Source of the DNA: Lentzea indica
GTDB lineage: Bacteria > Actinomycetota > Actinomycetes > Mycobacteriales > Pseudonocardiaceae
Direction of reading: 5' to 3'
NCBI RefSeq assembly: GCF_012184385.1
Contig: NZ_VSRL01000042.1
Span: 1 to 51,554, forward strand
Length of the DNA stretch: 51,554 nucleotides
Shown one piece after another: positions 8,868 through 17,062 of this stretch; position 1 is the first letter of the stretch, and the number at the start of each line of letters is the position of its first letter. The notes under the pieces were generated by a model that saw nothing but the letters and a program-made list of their open reading frames with translations, did not search any database and was not told where the DNA came from. The position numbers and the translations under genes are program-made.

Positions 8868-10280
8868 TCAGGCCCCCAGCCGGAAGTCGGCGACGCGGAT
8901 CGGCGACGGCGTGCTGCCGATGGAGGCCTGCTGGTACTGCACCGACAGGATCCCCTGGGACGCGACGCGGGACGCGTCCACGTTGACCTCGCCGAACGCC
9001 TGCAGCGACGGCCGGTCGAACACGGTCGTCCAGTCCGTCCAGCCGCTGGCCTTGCTGGCCGCCACGATCTTGCCGCGCGGCATCACCAGGTAGGCGTTGT
9101 CGTTCCGGTCGAGCACGATCTTCGTGCGCTGGGTGTGGTTCGGAGGGATCGGCACCTCCATCTTGGTCCACTTGCCGTCCGCGCCGCGGAACACGTGGAA
9201 CGTGCGGCCGTACTGCGTGCGCTGCTGGGCGTAGTTCGAGACGCACTGGGTGAAGCGGCCGGGCACGTAGCTGATCACCACGTGCGGCCGGCCGCTCGTG
9301 TCCACCGCCTGACTCTCCTGGTTCATCAGGCCGTGGTTCGGGTCGAGCGGGTCGGCCACCAGTCCCGGCGACGTGACGCTGACCGGCGTGCCACCGGTCG
9401 TGCCGACGACGGTTCCCGCGCCGTTGCGCCAGGTGCGGCCGCGGTCGTCGCTGTAGACGTAGCCGGTGTCGTGGTTGGTCAGCCCGCCCGGGTTGCACAG
9501 CACGCCGGTGTTGCCTTCACGCCAGGTGAAAGCGGCGTGCAACCGTCCACTTCGGTCGTAGTTCAGGCCGTGCAGGTACATGTTCCGCGTGGTCGAGACG
9601 ACCCCGTTCGGACCGGTGTACGAGCCTGTGGCGGATGACCAGCCGCCGAGCTTGCGCCACGAGCCGCTGGAGTACTCCGCCAGTTCGTTGACACCGTTGC
9701 CGGAACCGCCGGTGCGGTAGCTGAACTGCAGCCTGCCCTCCGGTGTCACCAGGAACTGCGGGTAGGTCATCGAGCCGAGCTCGACACCCCCGAGCGTCCG
9801 CTGCACCTCGCCGAGCGCGGCGGCGTTCCACTGTTGCGCACCGATCGCGAGGCCTGGCTTCGAGCGGAAGTAGAACAAGCGCGTGTTGTGCGTGTCCATC
9901 GCGACGTGAATCGTGTTGTCCTGCGGGGAAATTCCCAGCGAGATCACGTTGTGTGAGTCGTTGACGCTGAGCCGATGCGGCAGGACCACGGTCTCCCACC
10001 GGGTGCTGCCCACGCTCCTGCGCGCGATCACGGCGTTGCGGCTCGCGGTGTACCAGGTGGCGTACTGACGTCCCTGGTAGGTCAGGATCGCGTCCTGCTG
10101 GAACGAGTTGTTGTTCACCACCCCGTCGTACGAAACGAAGTACAGCGCCGAGGCGTCGAGCAGCGTGTCGCTCACGAGGCTCACGGCCGGTGCCGCAACG
10201 GGTGCCGCGGTTCCTGGCACGGACAGCGACGCCAGTAGCACCGCGGCCGCCAGCACGACCGGCGCCGTTCTGCGTTTCAT
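8868..10280 (-). CDS. Secreted BNR_4 beta-propeller protein, candidate polysaccharide lyase
   Basis: A 470-residue secreted protein. Signal peptide: MKRRTAPVVLAAAVLLASLS..GTAAP. The rest reads as a BNR_4-type seven-bladed propeller: YDGVVNNNSFQQDAILTYQGRQYATWY, HNVISLGISPQDNTIHVAMDTH, YPQFLVTPEGRLQFSYRTGGSGNG, YVYSDDRGRTW and VVISYVP. This fold occurs in lyases acting on rhamnose-glucuronate linkages (PL24/PL25 ulvan lyases and L-rhamnose-alpha-1,4-D-glucuronate lyases of the FoRham1 type). Coupled to a GH30 galactanase, removal of terminal rhamnose from glucuronate on arabinogalactan is the most attractive role, but this is inference. ATG at 10280 is preferred over GTG at 10286 because AGAGGA sits 7 nt before it. 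The second gene of a three-gene operon. Confidence 0.75.
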   Translation of the reverse strand: MKRRTAPVVLAAAVLLASLSVPGTAAPVAAPAVSLVSDTLLDASALYFVSYDGVVNNNSFQQDAILTYQGRQYATWYTASRNAVIARRSVGSTRWETVVLPHRLSVNDSHNVISLGISPQDNTIHVAMDTHNTRLFYFRSKPGLAIGAQQWNAAALGEVQRTLGGVELGSMTYPQFLVTPEGRLQFSYRTGGSGNGVNELAEYSSGSWRKLGGWSSATGSYTGPNGVVSTTRNMYLHGLNYDRSGRLHAAFTWREGNTGVLCNPGGLTNHDTGYVYSDDRGRTWRNGAGTVVGTTGGTPVSVTSPGLVADPLDPNHGLMNQESQAVDTSGRPHVVISYVPGRFTQCVSNYAQQRTQYGRTFHVFRGADGKWTKMEVPIPPNHTQRTKIVLDRNDNAYLVMPRGKIVAASKASGWTDWTTVFDRPSLQAFGEVNVDASRVASQGILSVQYQQASIGSTPSPIRVADFRLGA

Positions 10281-10304
10281 CTCCACGTCCTCTTCATCGA
10301 GGGA

Positions 10305-10652
10305 TCAGCGAACTTCCAGGCGGCCGTTGAAGGCGACACCCGATCCGGGCACGTAACCGTTGCAGGGAACCGATGATGTGGTGCTGGTGTCGCCACCGGC
10401 CCACTTCCACGGCCCGTAGTTGACTCCGATGAAGTGCAGCCCCGACGGGTAGGCGTCGTAGCAGTCGATCACCACCCGGAACCAGAAGTCCCCCGCATTC
10501 GCCGGACACGTCGCCGTGCCCGCGTTGGAGGCCGAGCCCGGCCCTGGCGTCACCGTGCAGCTGCTCGGGTCCGCGAACCCGGTCGCGGGCGCGGCGAGCG
10601 CGGCCGACGCGGCGAGTGCGGTGGCGGTCAACAAACGAAGAACGGTCCTCAT
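10305..10652 (-). CDS. Small secreted cysteine-containing protein, unknown function
   Basis: A 115-residue protein I do not recognise. Residues 1-29 form a signal peptide (MRTVLRLLTATALAASAALAAP..GFA). The mature part of about 86 residues has four cysteines (SSCTV, ATCPAN, IDCYDAY, VPCNGY), enough for two disulfides, and a tryptophan/tyrosine-rich patch (FWFRVVIDCYDAYPSGLHFIGVNYGPWKWAGG). The frame opens at 10673, but GGGGGA precedes ATG 10652 by 5 nt and the signal peptide starts there. It is the promoter-proximal gene of the operon with the BNR_4 protein (24-nt gap) and GH30. It could be a small carbohydrate-binding or accessory protein; nothing in the sequence proves this. Confidence 0.7.
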   Translation of the reverse strand: MRTVLRLLTATALAASAALAAPATGFADPSSCTVTPGPGSASNAGTATCPANAGDFWFRVVIDCYDAYPSGLHFIGVNYGPWKWAGGDTSTTSSVPCNGYVPGSGVAFNGRLEVR

Positions 10653-10702
10653 CAGGGTCCCCCAAGTGGTCACGGCAGGCCTTGCTGATCGGCAGCGTGA
10701 TG

Positions 10703-10718
10703 TCGAACAAAATCGAAC
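10703..10718. promoter_or_regulatory. TTCGA-box pair upstream of the small-protein/BNR_4/GH30 operon
   Basis: TCGAAC occurs at 10703-10708 and 10713-10718, a direct repeat with a 10-bp (one helical turn) step, 51 bp before the first gene of the operon. On the operon strand it reads GTTCGATTTTGTTCGAC, very close to the GH12 promoter element TTCGATTTATTCGAC. Confidence 0.4.
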
Positions 10719-10740
10719 GCAAGGGACTCCTCATTCGATA

Positions 10741-10757
10741 ACAGCACTCGATGCTGT
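10741..10757. promoter_or_regulatory. Inverted repeat ACAGCA-CTCGA-TGCTGT between divergent operons
   Basis: A 6-bp perfect inverted repeat with a 5-bp centre lies in the 192-bp gap between the divergent small-protein operon (start 10652) and GH2 (start 10845). There is no U-run beside it and no gene ends here, so an operator is likelier than a terminator. Confidence 0.3.
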
Positions 10758-10789
10758 GAACGGCTCCGACCTCGCGGCCCCTTGTAGCG

Positions 10790-10832
10790 TTCGACATCCA
10801 ACTGTTCACTTGTGTTCATTTCTGTCTGAACA
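10790..10832 (+). promoter_or_regulatory. GTTC-repeat region upstream of GH2
   Basis: TTCGAC (10790-10795), TGTTCA (10803-10808) and TGTTCA (10813-10818) recur at roughly 10-13 bp. The last forms an inverted repeat with TGAACA (10827-10832) across 8 bp, ending just before the GGAGG (10834-10838) of GH2. It resembles a regulator site, but I cannot name the regulator. Confidence 0.3.
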
Positions 10833-10844
10833 TGGAGGTTCAGC

Positions 10845-13800
10845 GTGCGGCGCGCGATCGTTCTTGCGACAGTCATGTTGGTTGCGGCGGGTTCGATGAC
10901 GCCGATCGCCTCCGCCGTCGATCCCCCTCCTGACGTGCACACCTACCTCGAAGATCCGCGCAAGATCGCAGAAGGCCAGGAGCCGCACCACGCGCTCCTG
11001 CTCCCGCAGGCGGACATCGCCTCCGCCGTACGCCGTGACGAACGGACGCCGTTCACGCAGTCACTCGACGGCAAGTGGCGGATCGCCATGGCGGACAAGC
11101 CCGCCGACGTTCCTGCGCGGTTCTACGCCGACGACCACGACACGTCCGGCTGGCGGACGGTGACCGTGCCGCACACGTGGCAGACCGACGGCCTGGACCA
11201 TCCGATCTTCCGCAACATCGCCACCGAGGTGCAGCCGGACGACCCGCCCCGCGTCCCCCGCGACGTGAACCCGACCGGTGCGTACGTCCGCGACTTCGAC
11301 GTGCCGGCCGACTGGGCGAAGCGCGCCACGTTCCTGCGGTTCGAGGGCGTGACGTCCGGTTACTTCGTCTGGGTCAACGGGAAGTACATCGGTTACGACC
11401 AGGGTGGCTACACCCCGGCCGAGTTCGACATCTCCTCCGCGCTGCGACCGGGCCGCAACAAGGTCGCCGTGCAGGTGCACCGCTGGAGCGCCGGTTCCTA
11501 CCTCGAGGACTACGACCAGTGGCGGTACTCGGGCATCTTCCGCTCGGTGTCGCTGTACTCGACGCCCGCCACGTTCATCCAGGACGTCACGCTCAAGACC
11601 GACCTCGACGCCACCTACACCGACGCGACCCTCACCGCGGACGTCGAGCTCGGCCAGAAGCCCGGCGGCACCACCGGCACACACCGCGTCACCGCCAGCC
11701 TGCGTGACTCCAAAGGCGCGGAAGTCGGTTCAGCGAGCCAGGAAACCGACGGCGGCACGGCACGTCTCACGCTGCCGGTGCGCAACCCGGCCAAGTGGAC
11801 CGACGAGACTCCGAACCTCTACACCGTCGTGCTGACGCTCACCGCTCCCGACGGCAAGATCACGCACATCACCAGTGACACCACCGGTTTCCGCGAGATC
11901 GAGATCCGGAACAAGACGCTGCTGGTCAACGGCAAGCGCGTGCTGTTCAAGGGCGTCAACCGCGCGGAGACCGACCCCGACCACGGCCGGCACGTGCCGC
12001 GGGCGGCGCAGGAACGCGACGTGGCGCTGATGGAGCAGCTCAACGTCAACGCCGTCCGCACCTCGCACTACCCGAGCGACCCGTACTTCTACGACCTCGC
12101 CGACAAGCACGGCATCTGGATCGACGACGAGGTCGACATCGAGACCCACAACCACGAGAACTGCTCCCGGTGGTGCCAGGCCAACCAGCCGGAGTGGCGC
12201 GACACGTTCATGGACCGGCTCATCGGCATGGTCGAGCGGGACAAGAACCACCCGAGCGTCTTCATGTGGGACACCGGCAACGAGGCAGGGCTCGGCGCGC
12301 ACCACTACGAGATGGCCAAGTGGCTCAAGGCCAACGACCCGTCGCGGCCGATCTACCACCAGTCGAACAACCCCGATGGTGACGCGCCGTTCGCCGACGT
12401 GTGGGGCCCGCGCTACCCGTCGCCGGAGCGGTTCGCGGAGCAGGCGAAGAACACGACCAAGCCGTTGATCTTCGGCGAGTACGCCCACGCGATGGGCAAC
12501 AGCCTCGGCAACTTCCGTGAGTTCTGGGACATCATCCGCGCCAACCCGCAGACCCAGGGCGGGTTCATCTGGGACTGGGCCGAGCAGAACATCAAGCAGA
12601 AGACCCGCATCGCGCCTGACACGTCCGGCAACAACATCACCGCGCTGCTCTCGGGTGCTCCGAAGCTCGTCGACGGCCATCGCGGCAAGGCGTTGTCGTT
12701 GTCAGGGCTCGACGACTTCGTCGAGGTGTATCGCGACCGCAAGCTCGACATCACCGGCACCGCGCTGACGCTGGACGCGTGGGTCAAGCCCGGCAAGTGG
12801 ACCGGCGAGTTCCCGATCATCGCCAAGGGCGACCACCAGTGGACGCTCAAGATGAAGAACGAGACCACGCTCGAGTTCTTCGTCCACAGCGGCACGTGGC
12901 GTGCGGTGCAGGCCAAGGTGCCCGCCGACTTCTACGGCAAGTGGCACCGGGTCAGCGGCACCTACGACGGCACCGCGCTGCGGCTGTACATCGACGGCGC
13001 CGAGGTCGGCACGCTGCCGTTCACCGGGGCGATCGACTACTCGGCGGCGGACGTGAACATCGGCCGCGACTTCGAGATGTCGTGGAACGACCCGTCGACC
13101 GTCGGCTGGATGGCCCGCGGCGAGCTCGACGACGTGCGCATCTACAACCGGGCGCTGCCGGCGGCCGAACTCGGCGCGTCCACTGCTCCGGTCGGCGGAG
13201 CCGTTCTGGCGCTGGACTTCGACAGCGTGCAGGAACGCGGCACGCACTTCGCGTACGGGTCGACGCTGTCCGGTGTGGACGGTCTGATCGGCACGGACCG
13301 CACTCCCCAGCCCGAGACTCTGCAGATGGCGTGGGCACACCAGCCGATCCGGTTCGCCTACTCCGGCGGCGTGCTGTCGGTGACCAACGAACGCCAGTTC
13401 ACCGGCACCGACGACCTCACGCTGCGCTGGCGGGTCACCGAAGGCTCGCGGACGGTCAAGAAGGGTGAACAGCCGTTGCGAGTCGCGGCCGCCTCGAACT
13501 CTCCGATCTCGCTGCCGGTGCCGGTCAACGACGCCGACCGCGAACGGTTCCTGACCGTCGAAACGGTCACCTCCACCGGCCATGTGCTCGCGCACGACCA
13601 GTTCTCGCTGGGCGGCAGCCGGGTGCCGGGTCTGGACAAGGCGCCGCTCGACTGGGCTGTCGTGTTCACCCACGAGGACGCTCAGAAGATCACGGCGACC
13701 GCGGCCGGCGCCGCCTACACGGTGGACAAGAAGTCCGGTGTGCTGACGTCGATCAAGTCGTGGGGCCGGGAGCTGCTCGCGAGCGGCCCGAAGCTCGACG

Positions 13801-14564
13801 CGTGGCGAACGCCGATCAGCAACGAGACCTTCACGTGGGGCCGCGCCGAGGGCGAGGACTGGCGCAAGGCGGGCCTCGACCGCCTCGAAACCACCGTGTC
13901 CGGTGTGCGGGTGGAGAAGGACGGCCACAAGACCACGCGGATCATCGTGGACAGCAAGGTCGCCGCGCCAGGAGTGAGCGGGGCGTGGTTCGACCAGACG
14001 ATGGTCTACTCGGTGGATTCGGCCGGTGTGCTGCGGCTCGGCCATCGGGTGACGCCGCAGGGATCCATGCGGACGCTGCCTTATCTGCCGCGCATCGGTG
14101 TTCAGCTGTCCGTGCCCGACCGCTACTCCGAGTTCTCGTGGTACGGCCGGAAGGCGGAGAGCTACGTCGACCGGAAGGACGGCACGCCGATCGGGGTGCA
14201 CTCCACCTCGGTGGCCGACCAGTACGTCGAGTACCACCGCCCGCAGGATCACGGCAACCACACCGACACCCGGTGGGCGCTGCTCACCGACGGCCGCACG
14301 TCCGGCCTGCTGGTGTCGGGCGCTCGCGATGTCAGCGTCACGCAGTACGACGACCTGGAGCGGGCCGCTTACCCGTTCATGTTGCAGCGCAACAAGGGTC
14401 ACTTCACGCTGCACGCCGATCATGCGGTGACCGGTGTCGGTGACACGCCGAACCCGGTGCGGCAGCGCAGCCAGGTCCGTCCTGACGCCACCTACGAGTA
14501 CACGCTCACGATGCGGCCGCTGACGTCGCAGGAGGCCTGGTCGGGCCGACCGGCGGGCGCCTGA
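10845..14564 (+). CDS. Secreted GH2 beta-galactosidase (LacZ-type) with inserted LamG domain
   Basis: A 1239-residue LacZ-type beta-galactosidase with a signal peptide (MRRAIVLATVMLVAAGSMTPIASA). Order of domains: sugar-binding jelly roll (YVRDFDVPADW..GYDQGGYTPAEFDIS), Ig-like domain, and TIM barrel with FKGVNRAETDPDHG, acid/base Glu480 in GNEAG and nucleophile Glu545 in FGEYAHAMGNS. A LamG/concanavalin-like domain at about 600-780 (LDAWVKPGKW; RGELDDVRIYNRALPAAEL) follows, then the C-terminal beta-galactosidase small-chain domain (AYTVDKKSGVLTSIKSWGRELL; LPYLPRIGVQLSVP). The LamG domain interrupts the usual LacZ order. GTG start with GGAGG at 6 nt. A secreted LacZ-type enzyme here would trim galactose from released pectic or arabinogalactan chains. 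Confidence 0.93.
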   Translation: MRRAIVLATVMLVAAGSMTPIASAVDPPPDVHTYLEDPRKIAEGQEPHHALLLPQADIASAVRRDERTPFTQSLDGKWRIAMADKPADVPARFYADDHDTSGWRTVTVPHTWQTDGLDHPIFRNIATEVQPDDPPRVPRDVNPTGAYVRDFDVPADWAKRATFLRFEGVTSGYFVWVNGKYIGYDQGGYTPAEFDISSALRPGRNKVAVQVHRWSAGSYLEDYDQWRYSGIFRSVSLYSTPATFIQDVTLKTDLDATYTDATLTADVELGQKPGGTTGTHRVTASLRDSKGAEVGSASQETDGGTARLTLPVRNPAKWTDETPNLYTVVLTLTAPDGKITHITSDTTGFREIEIRNKTLLVNGKRVLFKGVNRAETDPDHGRHVPRAAQERDVALMEQLNVNAVRTSHYPSDPYFYDLADKHGIWIDDEVDIETHNHENCSRWCQANQPEWRDTFMDRLIGMVERDKNHPSVFMWDTGNEAGLGAHHYEMAKWLKANDPSRPIYHQSNNPDGDAPFADVWGPRYPSPERFAEQAKNTTKPLIFGEYAHAMGNSLGNFREFWDIIRANPQTQGGFIWDWAEQNIKQKTRIAPDTSGNNITALLSGAPKLVDGHRGKALSLSGLDDFVEVYRDRKLDITGTALTLDAWVKPGKWTGEFPIIAKGDHQWTLKMKNETTLEFFVHSGTWRAVQAKVPADFYGKWHRVSGTYDGTALRLYIDGAEVGTLPFTGAIDYSAADVNIGRDFEMSWNDPSTVGWMARGELDDVRIYNRALPAAELGASTAPVGGAVLALDFDSVQERGTHFAYGSTLSGVDGLIGTDRTPQPETLQMAWAHQPIRFAYSGGVLSVTNERQFTGTDDLTLRWRVTEGSRTVKKGEQPLRVAAASNSPISLPVPVNDADRERFLTVETVTSTGHVLAHDQFSLGGSRVPGLDKAPLDWAVVFTHEDAQKITATAAGAAYTVDKKSGVLTSIKSWGRELLASGPKLDAWRTPISNETFTWGRAEGEDWRKAGLDRLETTVSGVRVEKDGHKTTRIIVDSKVAAPGVSGAWFDQTMVYSVDSAGVLRLGHRVTPQGSMRTLPYLPRIGVQLSVPDRYSEFSWYGRKAESYVDRKDGTPIGVHSTSVADQYVEYHRPQDHGNHTDTRWALLTDGRTSGLLVSGARDVSVTQYDDLERAAYPFMLQRNKGHFTLHADHAVTGVGDTPNPVRQRSQVRPDATYEYTLTMRPLTSQEAWSGRPAGA

Positions 14565-14572
14565 TCGGAGGA

Positions 14573-14600
14573 GGTGGCTCCGGCGTTCGCCGGGGCCACC
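14573..14600. terminator. Bidirectional hairpin terminator between GH2 and GH16
   Basis: GGTGGC-T-CCGGC-GTTC-GCCGG-G-GCCACC forms an 11-bp stem with a T/G position and a 4-nt loop, followed by TTCCTT. It lies in the 41-bp gap between two convergent genes and can serve both. Confidence 0.8.
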
Positions 14601-14605
14601 TTCCT

Positions 14606-15388
14606 TCACGCCCGCGTCCGTCCGATGTAGACGTTGCGGGCGCGGTAGACGGTGTCCGCGGTCGGGCCGGGGCTGCCGGACGAGCCCTCCATCTGCAGGT
14701 TGATGATCACCCACAGCGGCTTGCCGACGAAGTTCTTCCCGGTGTGCTTGGCGATCCATTTGCCGTCGAGGTAATAGTGGATGTCGACGTCGGTGTTGTT
14801 CACCTTGGTGATCCACGCCCGATAGGTGTGCCACGAACCAGGCGAGGACACACCGACGATCGAGCTGGACACGTCGCTGGACGTGCGGAAGGTGTTGAAC
14901 CAGTTCCGGTTGTCCCCCTTGAACTCCAGGATGTCGCTTTCGGGCGGCCAGCTGTTGACCCCGGTCAGCCAGAACGCCGGCCACGTGCCGCGGGCTGATG
15001 GTGCCTGGAAGTCGCCTTTCACCTCCCAGTTGGGGAACTGGCTGTTGACCACGACGTGTTCCTTGGCATGGATCGCGCCGGAGTGGTAACGGATGGGCAG
15101 GTGCGGGGCGGCACCGCTGTTGCCCTCGTCCCACGAGATCCGCGTCGCCTTCAGCGTCAGCACGCCGCCGGACAACGACACGTGGTTGTGGTCGCTGGAG
15201 CTCGCGTACATCCTGGCCGTGCCGTTGTGGTCGGAGCCCCACGGGTAGCGGTAGTTCCACTCCGACTCCAGCGCGCCGTAGCTGCCGAAGGAGCCCGTTC
15301 CGATCACGTCTTCCCACGCCGCGTTCGCAGTGCCCGGGAGGCCGGTCGTGAGGACGAGGACGAGTGCACCTGCTGCTGCGATTCTCAT
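14606..15388 (-). CDS. Secreted GH16 glycosidase
   Basis: A 260-residue secreted jelly-roll enzyme. Residues 1-23 are a signal peptide (ends TANA). The GH16 catalytic signature ExDxxE is present as ESDILEF (Glu150 nucleophile, Asp152, Glu155 acid/base), inside WPPESDILEFKGDN. Supporting strands include SGAIHAKEHVVVNSQFPNWEVKGDFQAP, GTWPAFWLTG and WHTYRAWITKVNNTDVDIHYYLDG. No binding module follows. Because the motif is ESDILE rather than the GEIDILE usual in laminarinases, I do not assign the substrate: beta-1,3-glucan, mixed-linkage glucan and galactan are all possible. The gene is divergent from the adenylation gene and convergent with GH2, with a strong shared terminator. The ribosome-binding site is weak. 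Confidence 0.85.
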   Translation of the reverse strand: MRIAAAGALVLVLTTGLPGTANAAWEDVIGTGSFGSYGALESEWNYRYPWGSDHNGTARMYASSSDHNHVSLSGGVLTLKATRISWDEGNSGAAPHLPIRYHSGAIHAKEHVVVNSQFPNWEVKGDFQAPSARGTWPAFWLTGVNSWPPESDILEFKGDNRNWFNTFRTSSDVSSSIVGVSSPGSWHTYRAWITKVNNTDVDIHYYLDGKWIAKHTGKNFVGKPLWVIINLQMEGSSGSPGPTADTVYRARNVYIGRTRA

Positions 15389-15431
15389 CGTTGCACTGTG
15401 AACGCAGAGTTACGGTGGCACAACGGCTTCG

Positions 15432-15458
15432 TCGATTCGACAGTCGGTTCGATTCGAC
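15432..15458. promoter_or_regulatory. Duplicated TCGATTCGAC element between GH16 and adenylation gene
   Basis: The 10-mer TCGATTCGAC occurs at 15432-15441 and again at 15449-15458 (17-bp step) in the divergent promoter region. It belongs to the same TTCGA-box group seen before GH12, GH74, the small-protein operon and the ABC operon at 25.7 kb. It could serve either direction. Confidence 0.4.
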
Positions 15459-15529
15459 GTGAACAAAGTGAGGGGTTGTCTCGTTCTGAACGGGTGACCG
15501 CGCTTCGCTTCCCGGAAGGGCACCCTGCA

Positions 15530-17062
15530 GTGACAGCCGTGTTCCACGATTCCGCCCTGCGCGATCTGCCCCAGGTGGACCGCGCGTTGTTCCAGTCGTT
15601 CGGCGCCGGGCCTGTCCGGATCCCGCCGTTCCACCACATCCACCACGCCGTCGAGAAACAGGCGGCATGGCACCCCGACCTGACCGCCGTGGAACACCTC
15701 GGCGAGTCGATCACCTACGCGGAGCTGAACCGCAGAGCCGAGCTGCTCGCCGAGTTCCTCGTCCGCGCGGGTGTACGACCAGGTGATCGCGTCGGCCTGT
15801 TCCTGACCAGGTCGATCTCGATGGTCGTCGGCATTCTGGGCGCGCTCAAAGCGGGTGCGGCCTACGTGCCGCAGGACGTGCGCATCGCTCCGGAAGTCCA
15901 CTTGCGACACATCGTCCGCACCGCGCGTATAGACTTCGTGCTCACCACGAGCGAGCACCGGTCCGCGCTGCCGGACAACCTCGGCACGATCATCGCCATC
16001 GACCGCGTGCCCGACGCCGCCGAGTTCTGCCGCACCATCATCGAGGACTCGGACATCGCCGCCGTCATCTTCACCTCCGGCACCACCGGGCGTCCCAACG
16101 GCGTACAGGTCTCGCACACCAACCTGTGCAACGTCCTGCTGACCGCACCCGGATGCCTCGGCGTCGGGCCGGGAACCAGGGTGTCGCAGCTGCTGAACAT
16201 CGCCTTCGACATGGCGATGTGGGAGATCCTCGGCACGCTGGCACACGGCGGCACGCTCGTCATCCGCGGCAGCGACATCGAGCGGACCGCGCGCACCGTG
16301 GACGTCGTCATCGCCACGCCCAGCGTGCTGGCATCGCTGGATCCCAGCGTGTGCCGTGGAGTTCGCACGGTCGCAGTGGCCGGCGAGAGGTGCCCGCAGT
16401 CGCTGGCCGACACGTGGGCCCGCCAGGCCGTCTTCCACAACGCGTGCGGTCCCACCGAGGTCACCATCGTCAACACCGTTCAGCGCTACGAGCCGGGCGG
16501 CCCGCTGACCATCGGCAAGCCCGTGCCGAACACGACCGTGTACGTGCTCGACGAGAACCTGCGGCCGTGCAGGATCGGCGAGATCGGCGAGATGTGGGCG
16601 GGCGGCGAGTGCGTGACCGCAGGCTATCTGGGCGACCCCGAGCTGACCGCGGAACGCTACCGCCCCGACCCGTTCCTGGGCGGCGAGCACCTGATGTTCC
16701 GCACCCGCGACCTCGGCCGGTGGACGCGCGACGGCCATCTGGAGCATCACGGCCGCACCGACGACCAGGTCAAGGTGCGCGGGTTCCGGGTGGAGCTGGA
16801 CGCCGTGACGTCGGCGCTCGAACGCGCGGTGGACTGCAGCAGAGCGACGACGTTGCTGCACGACGGCAAGCTCGTCGGGTTCATCAGCCCTGCCAACGCG
16901 GTCCCGGAGCAGGCCAGGAGGGCCGTGGCGGAACGGTTGCCGTACTACTGCGTGCCCACGCTGATCGTGCCGGTCGACACGCTGCCGACCACCGACCGCG
17001 GCAAGGTCGACCGCCGGGCACTGCTGTCGCGTTTGGACGGACAGAAGGAAACGGTGGCATGA
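15530..17062 (+). CDS. Stand-alone NRPS-type amino-acid adenylation protein
   Basis: A 510-residue adenylate-forming enzyme with NRPS A-domain cores: A3 TSGTTGRPNGV (182-192), A4 FDMAMWE with Asp227 at the position that binds the substrate amino group, A5 NACGPTEVTI, A7 FRTRDLGRW, A8 GRTDDQVKVRGFRVEL and A10 RGKVDRRAL with catalytic Lys492. Two departures stand out: A3 has Asn190 where Lys is usual, and A7 has RTRDL for RTGDL. No carrier or condensation domain is present. The frame is open from 15056; I prefer GTG 15530 (GGAAGGG 9 nt upstream), with GTG 15494 possible. The stop overlaps the next ATG (ATGA). It probably activates an amino acid for the membrane oxidoreductase encoded next; product unknown. 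Confidence 0.85.
   Translation: MTAVFHDSALRDLPQVDRALFQSFGAGPVRIPPFHHIHHAVEKQAAWHPDLTAVEHLGESITYAELNRRAELLAEFLVRAGVRPGDRVGLFLTRSISMVVGILGALKAGAAYVPQDVRIAPEVHLRHIVRTARIDFVLTTSEHRSALPDNLGTIIAIDRVPDAAEFCRTIIEDSDIAAVIFTSGTTGRPNGVQVSHTNLCNVLLTAPGCLGVGPGTRVSQLLNIAFDMAMWEILGTLAHGGTLVIRGSDIERTARTVDVVIATPSVLASLDPSVCRGVRTVAVAGERCPQSLADTWARQAVFHNACGPTEVTIVNTVQRYEPGGPLTIGKPVPNTTVYVLDENLRPCRIGEIGEMWAGGECVTAGYLGDPELTAERYRPDPFLGGEHLMFRTRDLGRWTRDGHLEHHGRTDDQVKVRGFRVELDAVTSALERAVDCSRATTLLHDGKLVGFISPANAVPEQARRAVAERLPYYCVPTLIVPVDTLPTTDRGKVDRRALLSRLDGQKETVA

Noticed and set aside
12702..15668. 988-residue open frame on the minus strand across GH2, GH16 and the adenylation gene
   Set aside because: Arg/Gly/Pro-rich high-GC shadow translation covering three well-supported genes; no motif and no ribosome-binding site.
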